Assembly (NCBI GenBank): GCA_965223245.1
Contig: CBDCVY010000013.1
Location: 124,001-188,000 of the forward strand
Source: CBDCVY01 sp965223245
GTDB taxonomy: Bacteria; Nitrospinota; Nitrospinia; Nitrospinales; Nitrospinaceae
DNA: 64,000 nt
Direction of reading: 5' to 3'
The stretch's first letter is position 1. Every line of letters begins with the position of its first letter. Positions 1-8,154 of the stretch are shown here, one piece after another. Below the pieces are notes generated by a model. The model made no database searches. It had not been told where the DNA came from and was given only the letters and a program-made list of their open reading frames with translations. Made by a program: the position numbers and the translations under genes.

Positions 1-31
1 GATCGGCGGCAGCGAAGGAGATAAGGGAGCT

Positions 32-922
32 ATGACAGCAACCAAAGTTAAACCTCGATATTTAGACAATGGTGATGGAACCGTAACTGACCTTCGTAAA
101 AACCTGATGTGGGTCAAAAAAGACACCTGGTTAGAGCTTGGGCGTTTAATCACTTGGTGGGATGGGGCAGAATACGTTAAAGAGTTGAACTCAAAAAAGT
201 TTGCAGGATTTTCCGATTGGAGAATACCAAATGCACATGAAGCTAGAGAACTTTATGACCCGGGATTAAGTAACATTGATATGGAGGGTTGTGAAATTCA
301 TATTGACCCGGTTTTCTCTCCGGGTTGTGGTTATTCAACATGGACAACTGAAACTCGGGGGGCTAAAGCTGCCATGGGTTATGATTACCGAGCCGATTAT
401 GAGTTTTGGCTTGCTAGGGAAAATGATGGGTTCCCCAGTGGGTTGCGTCCGGTTAGAAACATTGAAGCCGATGGAAAGTTGCCTCGCGACCAGCGTTTTA
501 TTGATAATAAAAACGGAACTATTAGCGATTTAGAATTAAAATTGATGTGGAAAAAAGATGATTCATTTTTAGATCTTGATAAGTGGATCAGTTGGCAAGA
601 GGCAAAAATCTTCATAGGAGAACTCAATAAAGATGATTTTGCGGGATTTTCTGATTGGCGTATGCCGTCCCGAAAAGAAGCGCAATCAATTCATGACCCT
701 TCCAGCCCTGTAGAAGATACATACGGGGATACCAATTTCATCGTACCTGCCTTTTCTCCTGGAGCTGGGCAAACTACCTGGACTAAAACTTTACATAAGA
801 CTGACGATTCATTAGCAATTCGTTTTAATTTTTATAGCGGGGATTATAAATTCCATAAAAAAGGTTTGAGAAGTCATGGTGTCCGACCTGTTAGGGATAT
901 CAAGGAAAACCCGGAGGATTGA
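32..922 (+). CDS. DUF1566 (Lcl C-terminal-like) protein, two domains
   Basis: Protein of 296 aa made of two DUF1566 domains (about residues 8-143 and 155-289). Each opens with a D-N-x-(D/N)-G-T-(V/I)-(T/S)-D strand and LMW, contains GFSDWR(I/M)P, and closes with G-x-R-PVR. The family is common in cell-surface or secreted proteins and has no settled enzymatic role. I see no signal peptide at this start. The frame stays open to the left window edge, so a longer N-terminus beyond the window cannot be excluded; GAAGGAG lies 11 nt before the chosen ATG. It is first of three tandem DUF1566 genes (4-nt gap to the next), probably one operon. Role unknown. Confidence 0.85.
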   Translation: MTATKVKPRYLDNGDGTVTDLRKNLMWVKKDTWLELGRLITWWDGAEYVKELNSKKFAGFSDWRIPNAHEARELYDPGLSNIDMEGCEIHIDPVFSPGCGYSTWTTETRGAKAAMGYDYRADYEFWLARENDGFPSGLRPVRNIEADGKLPRDQRFIDNKNGTISDLELKLMWKKDDSFLDLDKWISWQEAKIFIGELNKDDFAGFSDWRMPSRKEAQSIHDPSSPVEDTYGDTNFIVPAFSPGAGQTTWTKTLHKTDDSLAIRFNFYSGDYKFHKKGLRSHGVRPVRDIKENPED

Positions 923-925
923 GTC

Positions 926-1384
926 ATGAGTGAAATTTCTCCCACGAAATCTGAGTCAATCAAAAATATGCGTTTTGCCGAAGCAGATGAGTACTCAGTC
1001 ATTGATTTGAAGAAACGGTTGATTTGGTTAAAGCAAGATACTCGGCAATTGACAGGGAAATGGCTTAGCTGGGTCCAGGCCAGGGATTATGCAAAGGAAT
1101 TAAATTCCGCATGTTATGGAGGCTTCAAAAATTGGAGAATGCCTACGGTGGAGGAAGCCCGTACTTTGTTTGATAAAACTCAATCCAACAAGGATCATAT
1201 GGGTCAAAAAGCATTGGTCCCGCAAGTATTTCCGGAAGGATTTGGTTTTCTCTGTTGGACTAAAGATGTTAGGAATAAAGTTCAGGCCATCCGTTTTAGC
1301 TTTCGAAAAGGAAGTATTATGTATGATGATATTTATAGAGTATCTCGTGGCGCAACTCGATTTGTAAGAGAGATTGAGAAATAA
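926..1384 (+). CDS. DUF1566 protein, single divergent domain
   Basis: Protein of 152 aa with one DUF1566 domain, recognised by LIWLKQDTR, GGFKNWRMP, a central F-x-x-GFGFLCWT segment and a terminal ATRFVREIE. Compared with its neighbours it has lost the leading D-N-G-D-G-T-V strand, so it is the most divergent of the four domain copies here. GGAGG sits just before the ATG, overlapping the end of the upstream gene, which implies translational coupling. It probably arose by tandem duplication. Function unknown. Confidence 0.8.
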   Translation: MSEISPTKSESIKNMRFAEADEYSVIDLKKRLIWLKQDTRQLTGKWLSWVQARDYAKELNSACYGGFKNWRMPTVEEARTLFDKTQSNKDHMGQKALVPQVFPEGFGFLCWTKDVRNKVQAIRFSFRKGSIMYDDIYRVSRGATRFVREIEK

Positions 1385-1387
1385 ATT

Positions 1388-1807
1388 ATGGGCAAAAGGT
1401 TTGTTGATAATGGAGATGGAACGGTATCTGATAAAGAAACTCACTTAATGTGGAAGCAAACGGATGGTTTTCAAGATGAAAGTATTTTTCATACTTGGTT
1501 CAAGGCCGAAGATTATGTTCGTAAATTAAATTTAAATAAATTCGCCGGGTATAACGATTGGAGGATGCCAACGTTAAAGGAAGCGGAAACTTTATTTAAT
1601 GAGGATGATTCAATCCGTGATTGTGATCGGTTTGAAATTTTCATTGATGAGGCTTTTTCTCCCGGAGGGGGTTACACGACTTGGACTTGCGATTTGAAAC
1701 CGCATAATGGAGCAGTAATTTTTTATTTCCGCTATGGACATGCCAATGTGAATAATCGGGATGATCCGTCCAAGGACTCCATTCGGGCCGTGCGAAATGT
1801 AAAGTGA
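1388..1807 (+). CDS. DUF1566 protein, single domain
   Basis: Protein of 139 aa containing one complete DUF1566 domain: a D-N-G-D-G-T-V-S-D start, LMWKQTDGF, GYNDWRMP, a G-G-G-YTTWT turn and a C-terminal IRAVRNVK. It is closest in layout to the second domain of the first gene in the cluster. The ATG follows the previous stop by 3 nt, so the gene is almost certainly co-transcribed with the two before it. No signal peptide is visible. Function unknown. Confidence 0.8.
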   Translation: MGKRFVDNGDGTVSDKETHLMWKQTDGFQDESIFHTWFKAEDYVRKLNLNKFAGYNDWRMPTLKEAETLFNEDDSIRDCDRFEIFIDEAFSPGGGYTTWTCDLKPHNGAVIFYFRYGHANVNNRDDPSKDSIRAVRNVK

Positions 1808-1831
1808 AGAGTAGGCGAATCAATATTTTTT

Positions 1832-1840
1832 AGAAGGAGG
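1832..1840 (+). promoter_or_regulatory. Strong Shine-Dalgarno without a usual start codon
   Basis: AGAAGGAGG is a near-perfect ribosome binding site. The frame of the SEC-C gene is open from 1808 on, but the codons after the site read TTT GTC ATC. The first standard start in frame is ATG at 1892, 51 nt downstream. Either translation uses ATC at 1847 (6-nt spacing), or a former start was mutated, or the site is used out of frame. Confidence 0.4.
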
Positions 1841-1891
1841 TTTGTCATCGAAGGCTATCATGTAATCAATAGAGAGGAAAGCCTGAATGCG

Positions 1892-2683
1892 ATGCTTACA
1901 TACAGATTCGAACAGGAGAACTTTCGCAACCTGTATGTATTGGAGGATTACTATTGCACTAATCCATTTTGCGATTGCAACCATGTGACTATTTCTTTTA
2001 GTGATAAAGAGAACATTGATAACCGGTTTTCCTTTTTGTTGAATTTTAATAAAAAAATAGGAACTTTACCTAATCAACCTGCATTGACAACGGAACAGTC
2101 AGCAATTGTTCAAGAATTTATTGAAGGGCTTCCAGATGAGTTATTGATTTTATTTAAGCAGCGGTATATGGAAGCGAAAGCCTTTGGGGAAAAGAATCCC
2201 ATGTCCTATTTGGTTTTTGAACCAGGACGTTATGTGAACTATATTGAAGTACGCCCTAGGGGAAGTGAACTTTTAGATTTTTCCTATAAAGAGGAAAAAT
2301 ATTTTGCTGAGGATGCTTATGAATTAGATCCGCGAAATGACAACAAAAGTGTCCAACTTACTTTTTATAAATTTGAACAAGGGGATGAAAAAACACCTCC
2401 CTTATTTTCTTATAAATATTATTTTGATGAAAAGGAAAGAGAGCAGGAAGACGCAAAACTTGATGCGGACAAAAGTGATGTGTTGTTGGTGTTTAATGGT
2501 TTTATTCCTAATTTGAATGACGTATTAAAAAAACGGTACAAAGAAACAAAGGGTATTGGGAAAGAACTTTTAAATTCTTCGCCTAAATTGCAATTTCAAC
2601 CTCATAAAATTTCAAGGAATGATCTGTGTCCTTGTGGCTCTGGAAAAAAATATAAAAAATGTTGTGAGTTAAAAATTAACTAA
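1892..2683 (+). CDS. SEC-C motif protein
   Basis: Protein of 263 aa ending in a SEC-C zinc-binding motif (NDLCPCGSGKKYKKCC, about residues 243-259), as found at the end of SecA and in many accessory proteins. The N-terminal 200 residues are acidic, contain a C-x4-C-x-C cluster near residue 30 and match nothing I recognise. The ATG at 1892 is a conservative start. A much stronger Shine-Dalgarno (AGAAGGAGG, 1832-1840) lies upstream in a frame open from 1808, but no ATG, GTG or TTG follows it in frame. The true start may therefore be non-canonical or mutated. Confidence 0.75.
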   Translation: MLTYRFEQENFRNLYVLEDYYCTNPFCDCNHVTISFSDKENIDNRFSFLLNFNKKIGTLPNQPALTTEQSAIVQEFIEGLPDELLILFKQRYMEAKAFGEKNPMSYLVFEPGRYVNYIEVRPRGSELLDFSYKEEKYFAEDAYELDPRNDNKSVQLTFYKFEQGDEKTPPLFSYKYYFDEKEREQEDAKLDADKSDVLLVFNGFIPNLNDVLKKRYKETKGIGKELLNSSPKLQFQPHKISRNDLCPCGSGKKYKKCCELKIN

Positions 2684-2763
2684 GAGTATTTTTATTCTTG
2701 TTATTAAAAAATATAAATTTGAATTCGGTGAGATTTTAACGATAATTTTAAAGCGAGACCATT

Positions 2764-3318
2764 ATGAGTACCAAAGAGAAACGAGTAAAAAAAGTTCAAG
2801 CCCGCCATATCTTAGTGGCAACTAAAGAATTAGCAGAAGAATTGAAGCTTAAAATTGACGAAGGGGAGGACTTTGCTAAACTTGCTGAACAACATAGCGA
2901 ATGCCCTTCCAAAAAACGAGGTGGTGATTTAGGTTGGTTTGGAAAAGGCGCAATGGTAAGACCTTTTGAGGTAGCGGCGTTTTCTGCGCAAGAAGGAGAT
3001 ATTGTTGGTCCTTTAAAAACAGAGTTTGGCTGGCATCTTATTTATGTTTATGAAATCAAAGATGATGTTGATCCGGATTCTGGGCCTCCTACCGGGGATG
3101 AGGATGCAGATGAGAAAACTCTACGCTTAGTTGCAGAGAATTATGCACATGAATTTTTAATGTTGGGTTATTCAAGTAAAAAAGTTTTGAGTTTGTTTAC
3201 AAGTAGTCATTTCAAATCTGCAAATGCTGTCTATAACATATTAGGTGAAGAAGTCATCAATGAAGTTATAGCGAAAGTTTTTGGTCAAACAGGAAAGTCT
3301 GAAGAGGGGAAAAAATAG
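2764..3318 (+). CDS. Parvulin-type (PpiC) peptidyl-prolyl isomerase with C-terminal extension
   Basis: Protein of 184 aa. Residues 11-98 form a parvulin/rotamase domain: QARHILVAT, a FAKLAEQHSECPSK segment, GGDLGWFGKG and the closing EFGWHLIYV. It would catalyse cis-trans isomerisation of prolyl peptide bonds. Unlike periplasmic SurA or PpiD it has no signal peptide or membrane anchor, so it is probably cytoplasmic. Residues about 112-175, after an acidic linker, form a predicted helical extension I do not recognise. A terminator follows directly, so it ends the plus-strand block. Confidence 0.85.
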   Translation: MSTKEKRVKKVQARHILVATKELAEELKLKIDEGEDFAKLAEQHSECPSKKRGGDLGWFGKGAMVRPFEVAAFSAQEGDIVGPLKTEFGWHLIYVYEIKDDVDPDSGPPTGDEDADEKTLRLVAENYAHEFLMLGYSSKKVLSLFTSSHFKSANAVYNILGEEVINEVIAKVFGQTGKSEEGKK

Positions 3319-3336
3319 AATTGATTGTAAAAAAGT

Positions 3337-3374
3337 AAATCGCCTAAATCAGTAAAGGTCTAGGCGATTTTTTT
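3337..3374. terminator. Bidirectional intrinsic terminator
   Basis: Arms AAATCGCCTA (3337-3346) and TAGGCGATTT (3361-3370) form a perfect 10-bp stem around a 14-nt loop, followed by a run of T on the plus strand and preceded by an A-rich run. It sits between two convergent genes (ends 3318 and 3377) and can serve both. Confidence 0.85.
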
Positions 3375-3376
3375 GT

Positions 3377-4954
3377 TTAAAGGATTACAGAAAATACTTC
3401 CAACACATTTGAGGTGTCTCGAAGCTCTCTTAAAGCTTCACTAGTCGGGGGAGAATCGATGTTGATTACTGAAACCGCATCGCCTTTTTCCAGCCGTCCT
3501 AAATGAAAACCCGCAATATTGATATTATTCTTTCCTAAAACTTGACCTAAGTTACCTATAACTCCCGGAACATCTTTATTACTTGTGATGAGCATATGTT
3601 TTGAAATAACAGCCTCAAAGGAATATTCATCAAAGCCAACAATTCGTGGGTCTCCTTTACCAAAAATACTTCCTGTGATTTGGCGTTTGCCGCTTTTAGT
3701 TTCAACTGCCACTTGAATGGTGCTGGTGTATTCTTTAATCTCATTGCTTTTTAATTCTTGAACTTCAATGCCTCTTTCCTTTGCAATAAAAGGAGCATTA
3801 ACCATATTGATGCCTTCAATGGTTCCGGTGAATATTCCTTTGAGAACAGAAATAGTAACCGGCTGGACATTTAGATTTGCGACCTCGCCATTGTATTGCA
3901 CTTTTACTTTGGTTATAGGACTGTCTACTAATTGTGCAACAATTTTTCCCAGATCCTCTCCTAAATTAAGAAACGGTTTGATTTGCTTTAAAAGCTCTTC
4001 ATCTATTGAAGGCATATTGACTGCATTTTGAATACTTCCGTATTTTAAAAAATCAATGATTTGATCACACACCGCAATTGCTACCTTGTCTTGCGCTTCT
4101 CCGGTGGAAGCCCCTAAATGCGGAGTACAGATGATTTCATCAACTTCCAGGAGAGGGCTGTCTCCAGGTAAGGGTTCCTGATCGTAAACATCTAAAGCTG
4201 CCTGTGCGACTTTTTTATCCTTGACGGCTTGTATGAGAGCATCTGGGTCAATAAGCCCCCCTCTTGCACAGTTAATAATTCGAACCCCAGGTTTTACTTG
4301 GTCGAACTCTTCTTTTCCGAGTAGGGGTTTTCCGCCGATTTTAGGTGTGTGTAAACTAATAAAATCTGATCGGCTTAGCAGATCCTTGAGTTCTACCGCT
4401 TCCACGCCCATTTTTTCTGCATGTTCTTTAGAAATGAAAGGATCATAAGCTAAAACTTTCATGTCAAATCCTTTGGCCCGACTTGCCACAACCGAACCAA
4501 TTCTGCCGAGTCCCACAATTCCTAAAGTTTTTCCATATAGCTCAACTCCCATGAATACCTTAGGGGTCCATTTTTTTTCTTTTTTCAAAGAAACTGTTGC
4601 TTGAGGAATGTTACGAGACATACTCAGCATTAAAGCTAATGCATGTTCTGCAGTAGTGATCATATTTCCGTCCGGGGCATTCATAACTATGATGCCTTTT
4701 TTCCCGGCAGCATCTAAGTCTATGTTATCCACACCTACACCTGCACGACCGATCACTTTTAATTTAGAAGCGGCTTCAATGACATCGGCAGTTACTTTGG
4801 TTGCGCTCCGTACAATTAAACCTTCATATTCTGGGATAACTTTAATCAATTCCTCTTTTGGCATTCCGGTTTTAACATCAACATCGATGCCACTTTCTTT
4901 TTGTAATATTTCAACTCCAAGCTTGGAAAGGTTATCGCTAACAAGGACTTTCAT
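3377..4954 (-). CDS. serA: D-3-phosphoglycerate dehydrogenase
   Basis: Protein of 525 aa, the length of the long (type I) bacterial SerA. It oxidises 3-phosphoglycerate to 3-phosphohydroxypyruvate with NAD+, the first step of serine biosynthesis. Visible parts are the NAD fingerprint GLGRIG (148-153), catalytic Arg in NCARGG (R231), Glu in YDQEP (E260) and His in TPHLGAST (H279). An intervening allosteric domain (about 315-450) and a C-terminal ACT domain (about 453-525) follow, the usual serine-feedback module. An aminotransferase gene lies 73 nt upstream in the same direction, fitting an operon for phosphohydroxypyruvate/serine metabolism. Confidence 0.96.
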   Translation of the reverse strand: MKVLVSDNLSKLGVEILQKESGIDVDVKTGMPKEELIKVIPEYEGLIVRSATKVTADVIEAASKLKVIGRAGVGVDNIDLDAAGKKGIIVMNAPDGNMITTAEHALALMLSMSRNIPQATVSLKKEKKWTPKVFMGVELYGKTLGIVGLGRIGSVVASRAKGFDMKVLAYDPFISKEHAEKMGVEAVELKDLLSRSDFISLHTPKIGGKPLLGKEEFDQVKPGVRIINCARGGLIDPDALIQAVKDKKVAQAALDVYDQEPLPGDSPLLEVDEIICTPHLGASTGEAQDKVAIAVCDQIIDFLKYGSIQNAVNMPSIDEELLKQIKPFLNLGEDLGKIVAQLVDSPITKVKVQYNGEVANLNVQPVTISVLKGIFTGTIEGINMVNAPFIAKERGIEVQELKSNEIKEYTSTIQVAVETKSGKRQITGSIFGKGDPRIVGFDEYSFEAVISKHMLITSNKDVPGVIGNLGQVLGKNNINIAGFHLGRLEKGDAVSVINIDSPPTSEALRELRDTSNVLEVFSVIL

Positions 4955-5027
4955 GTTTAAACTCCAAAGGGTATATATTCAATAAAGATATTGATTCAAT
5001 TTTTAAGGCGTATTGTTTAATAGGCTT

Positions 5028-6161
5028 CTAAAAGAATTTCCTGGGCTGCGGCCACTCCTTTGCCCATTCGACTGGGTGACCAAATTTTTTCAAAGCCATT
5101 TCTAAAGCGGATATTCCTATAATGGTATCAAAAGTATCAACATAACCAAGATGCGCAATGCGAATAACTTTTCCCTTCCATTGATCTTGTCCCCCTGCCA
5201 TGGTGACACCAAACCCATCTCTTAAGGCTTTAACCATTTTTCCGCCATCAATTCCTTCAGGAACAAAAACGCCTGTTGCGCTATCGGCAGGGCTATCTGT
5301 GGCGATAATTTTCAACCCCAAAGCTTTAACAGCCGCTCGAGTGGCTCGTGCTAAACGATTATGGCGCTTATGAACATTTTCAATACCTTCCTCCTTGACG
5401 CTCTTGAGTACCGACCGCAAACCAATAACAAGGGAAACGGCTGGAGTATAAGCGGAGGTTTGATTTTTTAAATTTTTCCGTTCTTTTTTTAAATCAAAAT
5501 AAAAGTGTGGGCACTTACTTTGATCTGCAAATTTCCAGGCCTTTTCGCTTAAGGCCACCAGGGCTAGGCCCGGGGGAAGTTGTAATGCTTTTTGAGATCC
5601 GGTTATTAACGCGTCAATTCCCCATTCATCCATGGGTAACGGGAAAACCCCTACACCTGTAATTCCATCTACGACTAATAAAATATCATCTCGATCTCGA
5701 GTTAACTTAGATAACTCTTCAATGGGATGAGCAGCGGTCGTGCTGGTTTCGCTCGCTTGGGTTAATATTCCGCGAATGCCAGTGTGTTCGCTAAGGATTT
5801 TTTTTACTTCCTGAATATCGGCGGATCGTCCCCATTCAACATTCAGCCATACAGGTTCCATACCAAATGTTTCGCAAATTTTTCCCCAACGCTCTCCAAA
5901 TTTTCCGCCATTAATTACTAATAATTTATCTCCGGGCGAAAATAAATTAGTCACACAACTTTCCATTCCCCCTGTTCCCGTGGAGGCTAATATCAAAACA
6001 TCTTGTTTGGTTTGAAATAAATATTTTGCATCTTCAGCCGCTTCAGCAAAAATTTGGCTAAATTGAGGAGTCCGATGATGGACCATGGGTGCAGCCATAT
6101 CTAAATTAACAGTTTCTGGAACCGGTGTAGGACCAGGAGCTAATAAATAAGTCTTCTTCAT
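5028..6161 (-). CDS. Class-V aminotransferase (serine-pyruvate / alanine-glyoxylate type)
   Basis: Protein of 377 aa of the AGXT/SPT-like class-V aminotransferases. It starts with LLAPGPTPVP, has the STGTGGMES phosphate-binding turn, Asp in VVDGITG (D165) contacting the PLP pyridine nitrogen, and Lys in TGSQKALQ (K191) forming the Schiff base. In lineages without a classical SerC this family often performs the phosphoserine aminotransferase step. The position directly before serA supports that role here, but serine-glyoxylate or alanine-glyoxylate transamination remains possible. Confidence 0.9.
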   Translation of the reverse strand: MKKTYLLAPGPTPVPETVNLDMAAPMVHHRTPQFSQIFAEAAEDAKYLFQTKQDVLILASTGTGGMESCVTNLFSPGDKLLVINGGKFGERWGKICETFGMEPVWLNVEWGRSADIQEVKKILSEHTGIRGILTQASETSTTAAHPIEELSKLTRDRDDILLVVDGITGVGVFPLPMDEWGIDALITGSQKALQLPPGLALVALSEKAWKFADQSKCPHFYFDLKKERKNLKNQTSAYTPAVSLVIGLRSVLKSVKEEGIENVHKRHNRLARATRAAVKALGLKIIATDSPADSATGVFVPEGIDGGKMVKALRDGFGVTMAGGQDQWKGKVIRIAHLGYVDTFDTIIGISALEMALKKFGHPVEWAKEWPQPRKFF

Positions 6162-6191
6162 GTCGTAAAGTTTCCTGTAAAAAATTTTTAA

Positions 6192-6653
6192 TTATGAATT
6201 TTGAACCACGATTGTTTTAGCCAACTTATCGTGGAAAGTTTGATTATTTTCGTCAAATAAGGCCCAGAGAAATCCTATTCCCAAAGTTAAGAAGGAAATC
6301 GAATAACCCAAAAATGATCGGATAAAAGCCGTTGAATAATTTATAGGATCTCCCTTATCATTTTTAACTAAAATACCCAGAAGTTTTTTTCCGGGAGTTT
6401 GCCCATTATTCCCTAAAAAACTAACAAAATAAATAAGCCATATTAGAGTATTAAATATAAAAAAAATTCCTAACCAAAGGATGAGTTCATTAGAGAAACC
6501 ATTGTCCCAAGATTTTGATGAAAAAATTTTACTCCAAATAGGGAACTCATTTTCAAAGGCAAAGAAAGGGGTCATCATTAACCCCAGTATTTCCAAAATA
6601 GTAATATCTACCAAAAGTGCAAGGTATCGGCGATACAAACCGGCTTTTTTCAT
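6192..6653 (-). CDS. RDD family membrane protein
   Basis: RDD-type integral membrane protein: an early Y-R-R-YLALLVD segment carrying the diagnostic Arg and Asp, three hydrophobic helices and a conserved G-Q-T-P-G-K-KLLGI loop. Family members are small membrane proteins, some linked to ion or solute transport. I chose the ATG at 6653 (153 aa) because the RDD homology starts there. The frame extends upstream to a TTG at 6776, adding 41 basic residues, and neither start has a clear ribosome binding site. Confidence 0.8.
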   Translation of the reverse strand: MKKAGLYRRYLALLVDITILEILGLMMTPFFAFENEFPIWSKIFSSKSWDNGFSNELILWLGIFFIFNTLIWLIYFVSFLGNNGQTPGKKLLGILVKNDKGDPINYSTAFIRSFLGYSISFLTLGIGFLWALFDENNQTFHDKLAKTIVVQNS

Positions 6654-6821
6654 GGAAGATATCAGAGAATGGATTTTTGGACGACGAAATGACTTCCGCT
6701 GATTAAAAAAAGAACTGGAGGCTATTTTAATGCCAACTTTTTTAATCCAAATTGGAGTTTTTATCAGATTTTTCAAGGAAAATCACTACAAAATCGGGCT
6801 TTTTTGAAATTTTTAGACTAA

Positions 6822-6861
6822 AAATTGAAAATGGGTTCTTATTATAAAGAAATAGCCCATT
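6822..6861 (-). terminator. Probable terminator of the acidic zinc-ribbon gene
   Basis: On the minus strand AATGGG (6856-6861 in plus coordinates) pairs with CCCATT (6830-6835), with extra CTT/AAG pairing inside. Downstream is a T-rich stretch. It lies 76 nt past the stop at 6937. Confidence 0.5.
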
Positions 6862-6936
6862 AAGTTTCTGTTTAATAAGTTTTTGGGGTCACAAAAAGGA
6901 AATTTTTATTGAAAAAGGGGGCAAGATAGGAAAGGA

Positions 6937-7971
6937 TTATTTTTCTTTATTTTCATCTTTTTCGTTTTCTAACTCTAATCCATCCAATTCTAATGACAGA
7001 TCATCATCTGAAGATTCTGCAGGGGATTCATCCTCTATTTCACCTTGAGGTTCAAAATCTAGATTGGATGGTTCAGGTTTTTCTTCTAAATCCATCGTAT
7101 TCATATCGAAATTTATTTCATTCTCTTCATTAATTTCTTCAGAGGCATCGCTTGTTTCTGTAGTCTCTTCATGGTGAGCGACAACATCAACCGAATCTTC
7201 TTCAAATGAAACTTCCTCATCTGAATTTTTTTCATCTGAGGATAAGTCGAGTTCTTGTTCTTTTTCAAAAGTATCGATTTGGGATTCAGAGGTTAAAGTA
7301 GGTTCCTCTTCATTTTCTTCAGTAAAAGAAAAATCTGAATCATCTGAGTCAAGTGAAGTATCCTCGTCAAAATCTAGGTCCAGATCGAGGTCTCCAGTTA
7401 TATCAGAATCTAAATCATCAAGATCAAACCCTAACCCTTCAATATCTTCAGAATCTTGGTCAGTAGCATCATCTAATGAAACCTCAGGATCCAATTCGAC
7501 GTCGTCATCAATAGAAACAGAAACTTCAGAGTCTCCTGAATTTGATTGAATAACCGGGGTTGCAAGTGCTGCTGCATCAGTAAGGTCTAAATTGAAATCA
7601 TTTGGGGAGCTTCTATCAAAATCGTTTTCGGCATCCTGGGACTCAGAAACTCCTTCAATAGTATCAAGGTATCCGTTACCATTTCCATTTTCATGAAGAT
7701 TATGAGCCTCGCTTAAGTCTAATTCAAAATCTTCAGCTGGTTCTGACTTAGGATAATCTAAATCCGCATCAGCAATTGAAGCGAATTCGGATTCAGAGCC
7801 ATTTTTGTGCCCATTTTCAGATGGAAATTCAGGAATGGGTCCATCAAATATTGTAAAACCAGCCTCTGCAGCCACCTCTACAGGGAGCTTTGAAGCTGTT
7901 TTCGCTTCGTTACAACTTGGACACTTCTTCGATTGCTTGAAGTTAATATAACCACAATTTGTACACTGCAT
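6937..7971 (-). CDS. Acidic zinc-ribbon protein
   Basis: Protein of 344 aa. The start at 7971 places a zinc ribbon at the very N-terminus (MQCTNCGYINFKQSKKCPSC: two C-x2-C pairs). The remainder is highly acidic and low in complexity, rich in Asp, Glu and Ser with repeated DLDLDLD-like runs. It is probably a disordered tail. The ORF extends another 32 residues upstream to 8067, but those hydrophobic residues would bury the zinc ribbon, so I reject the longer start. No function can be assigned; similar ribbon-plus-acidic-tail proteins occur in delta-type bacteria. Confidence 0.75.
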   Translation of the reverse strand: MQCTNCGYINFKQSKKCPSCNEAKTASKLPVEVAAEAGFTIFDGPIPEFPSENGHKNGSESEFASIADADLDYPKSEPAEDFELDLSEAHNLHENGNGNGYLDTIEGVSESQDAENDFDRSSPNDFNLDLTDAAALATPVIQSNSGDSEVSVSIDDDVELDPEVSLDDATDQDSEDIEGLGFDLDDLDSDITGDLDLDLDFDEDTSLDSDDSDFSFTEENEEEPTLTSESQIDTFEKEQELDLSSDEKNSDEEVSFEEDSVDVVAHHEETTETSDASEEINEENEINFDMNTMDLEEKPEPSNLDFEPQGEIEDESPAESSDDDLSLELDGLELENEKDENKEK

Positions 7972-8154
7972 ACTTAAAATGTTAAGGGATGGTTGAAATA
8001 ACGTCAAGAAAAATAAGTAATTAGCAGTTAATTGAATTTGCCCATTTAGGAAATAAAAAAAAATCACGTAAAAGCTTGAAAAACCCTACCAAAGTAGAAA
8101 ACCTTGGATATTTAATTGTGAAAAAGCTTAAAGTTTCACAAAAAATTTTTTATT

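Noticed and set aside
6937..8067. Longer start of the acidic zinc-ribbon gene at 8067
   Set aside because: It adds 32 hydrophobic residues before the zinc ribbon, which normally starts at the N-terminus.
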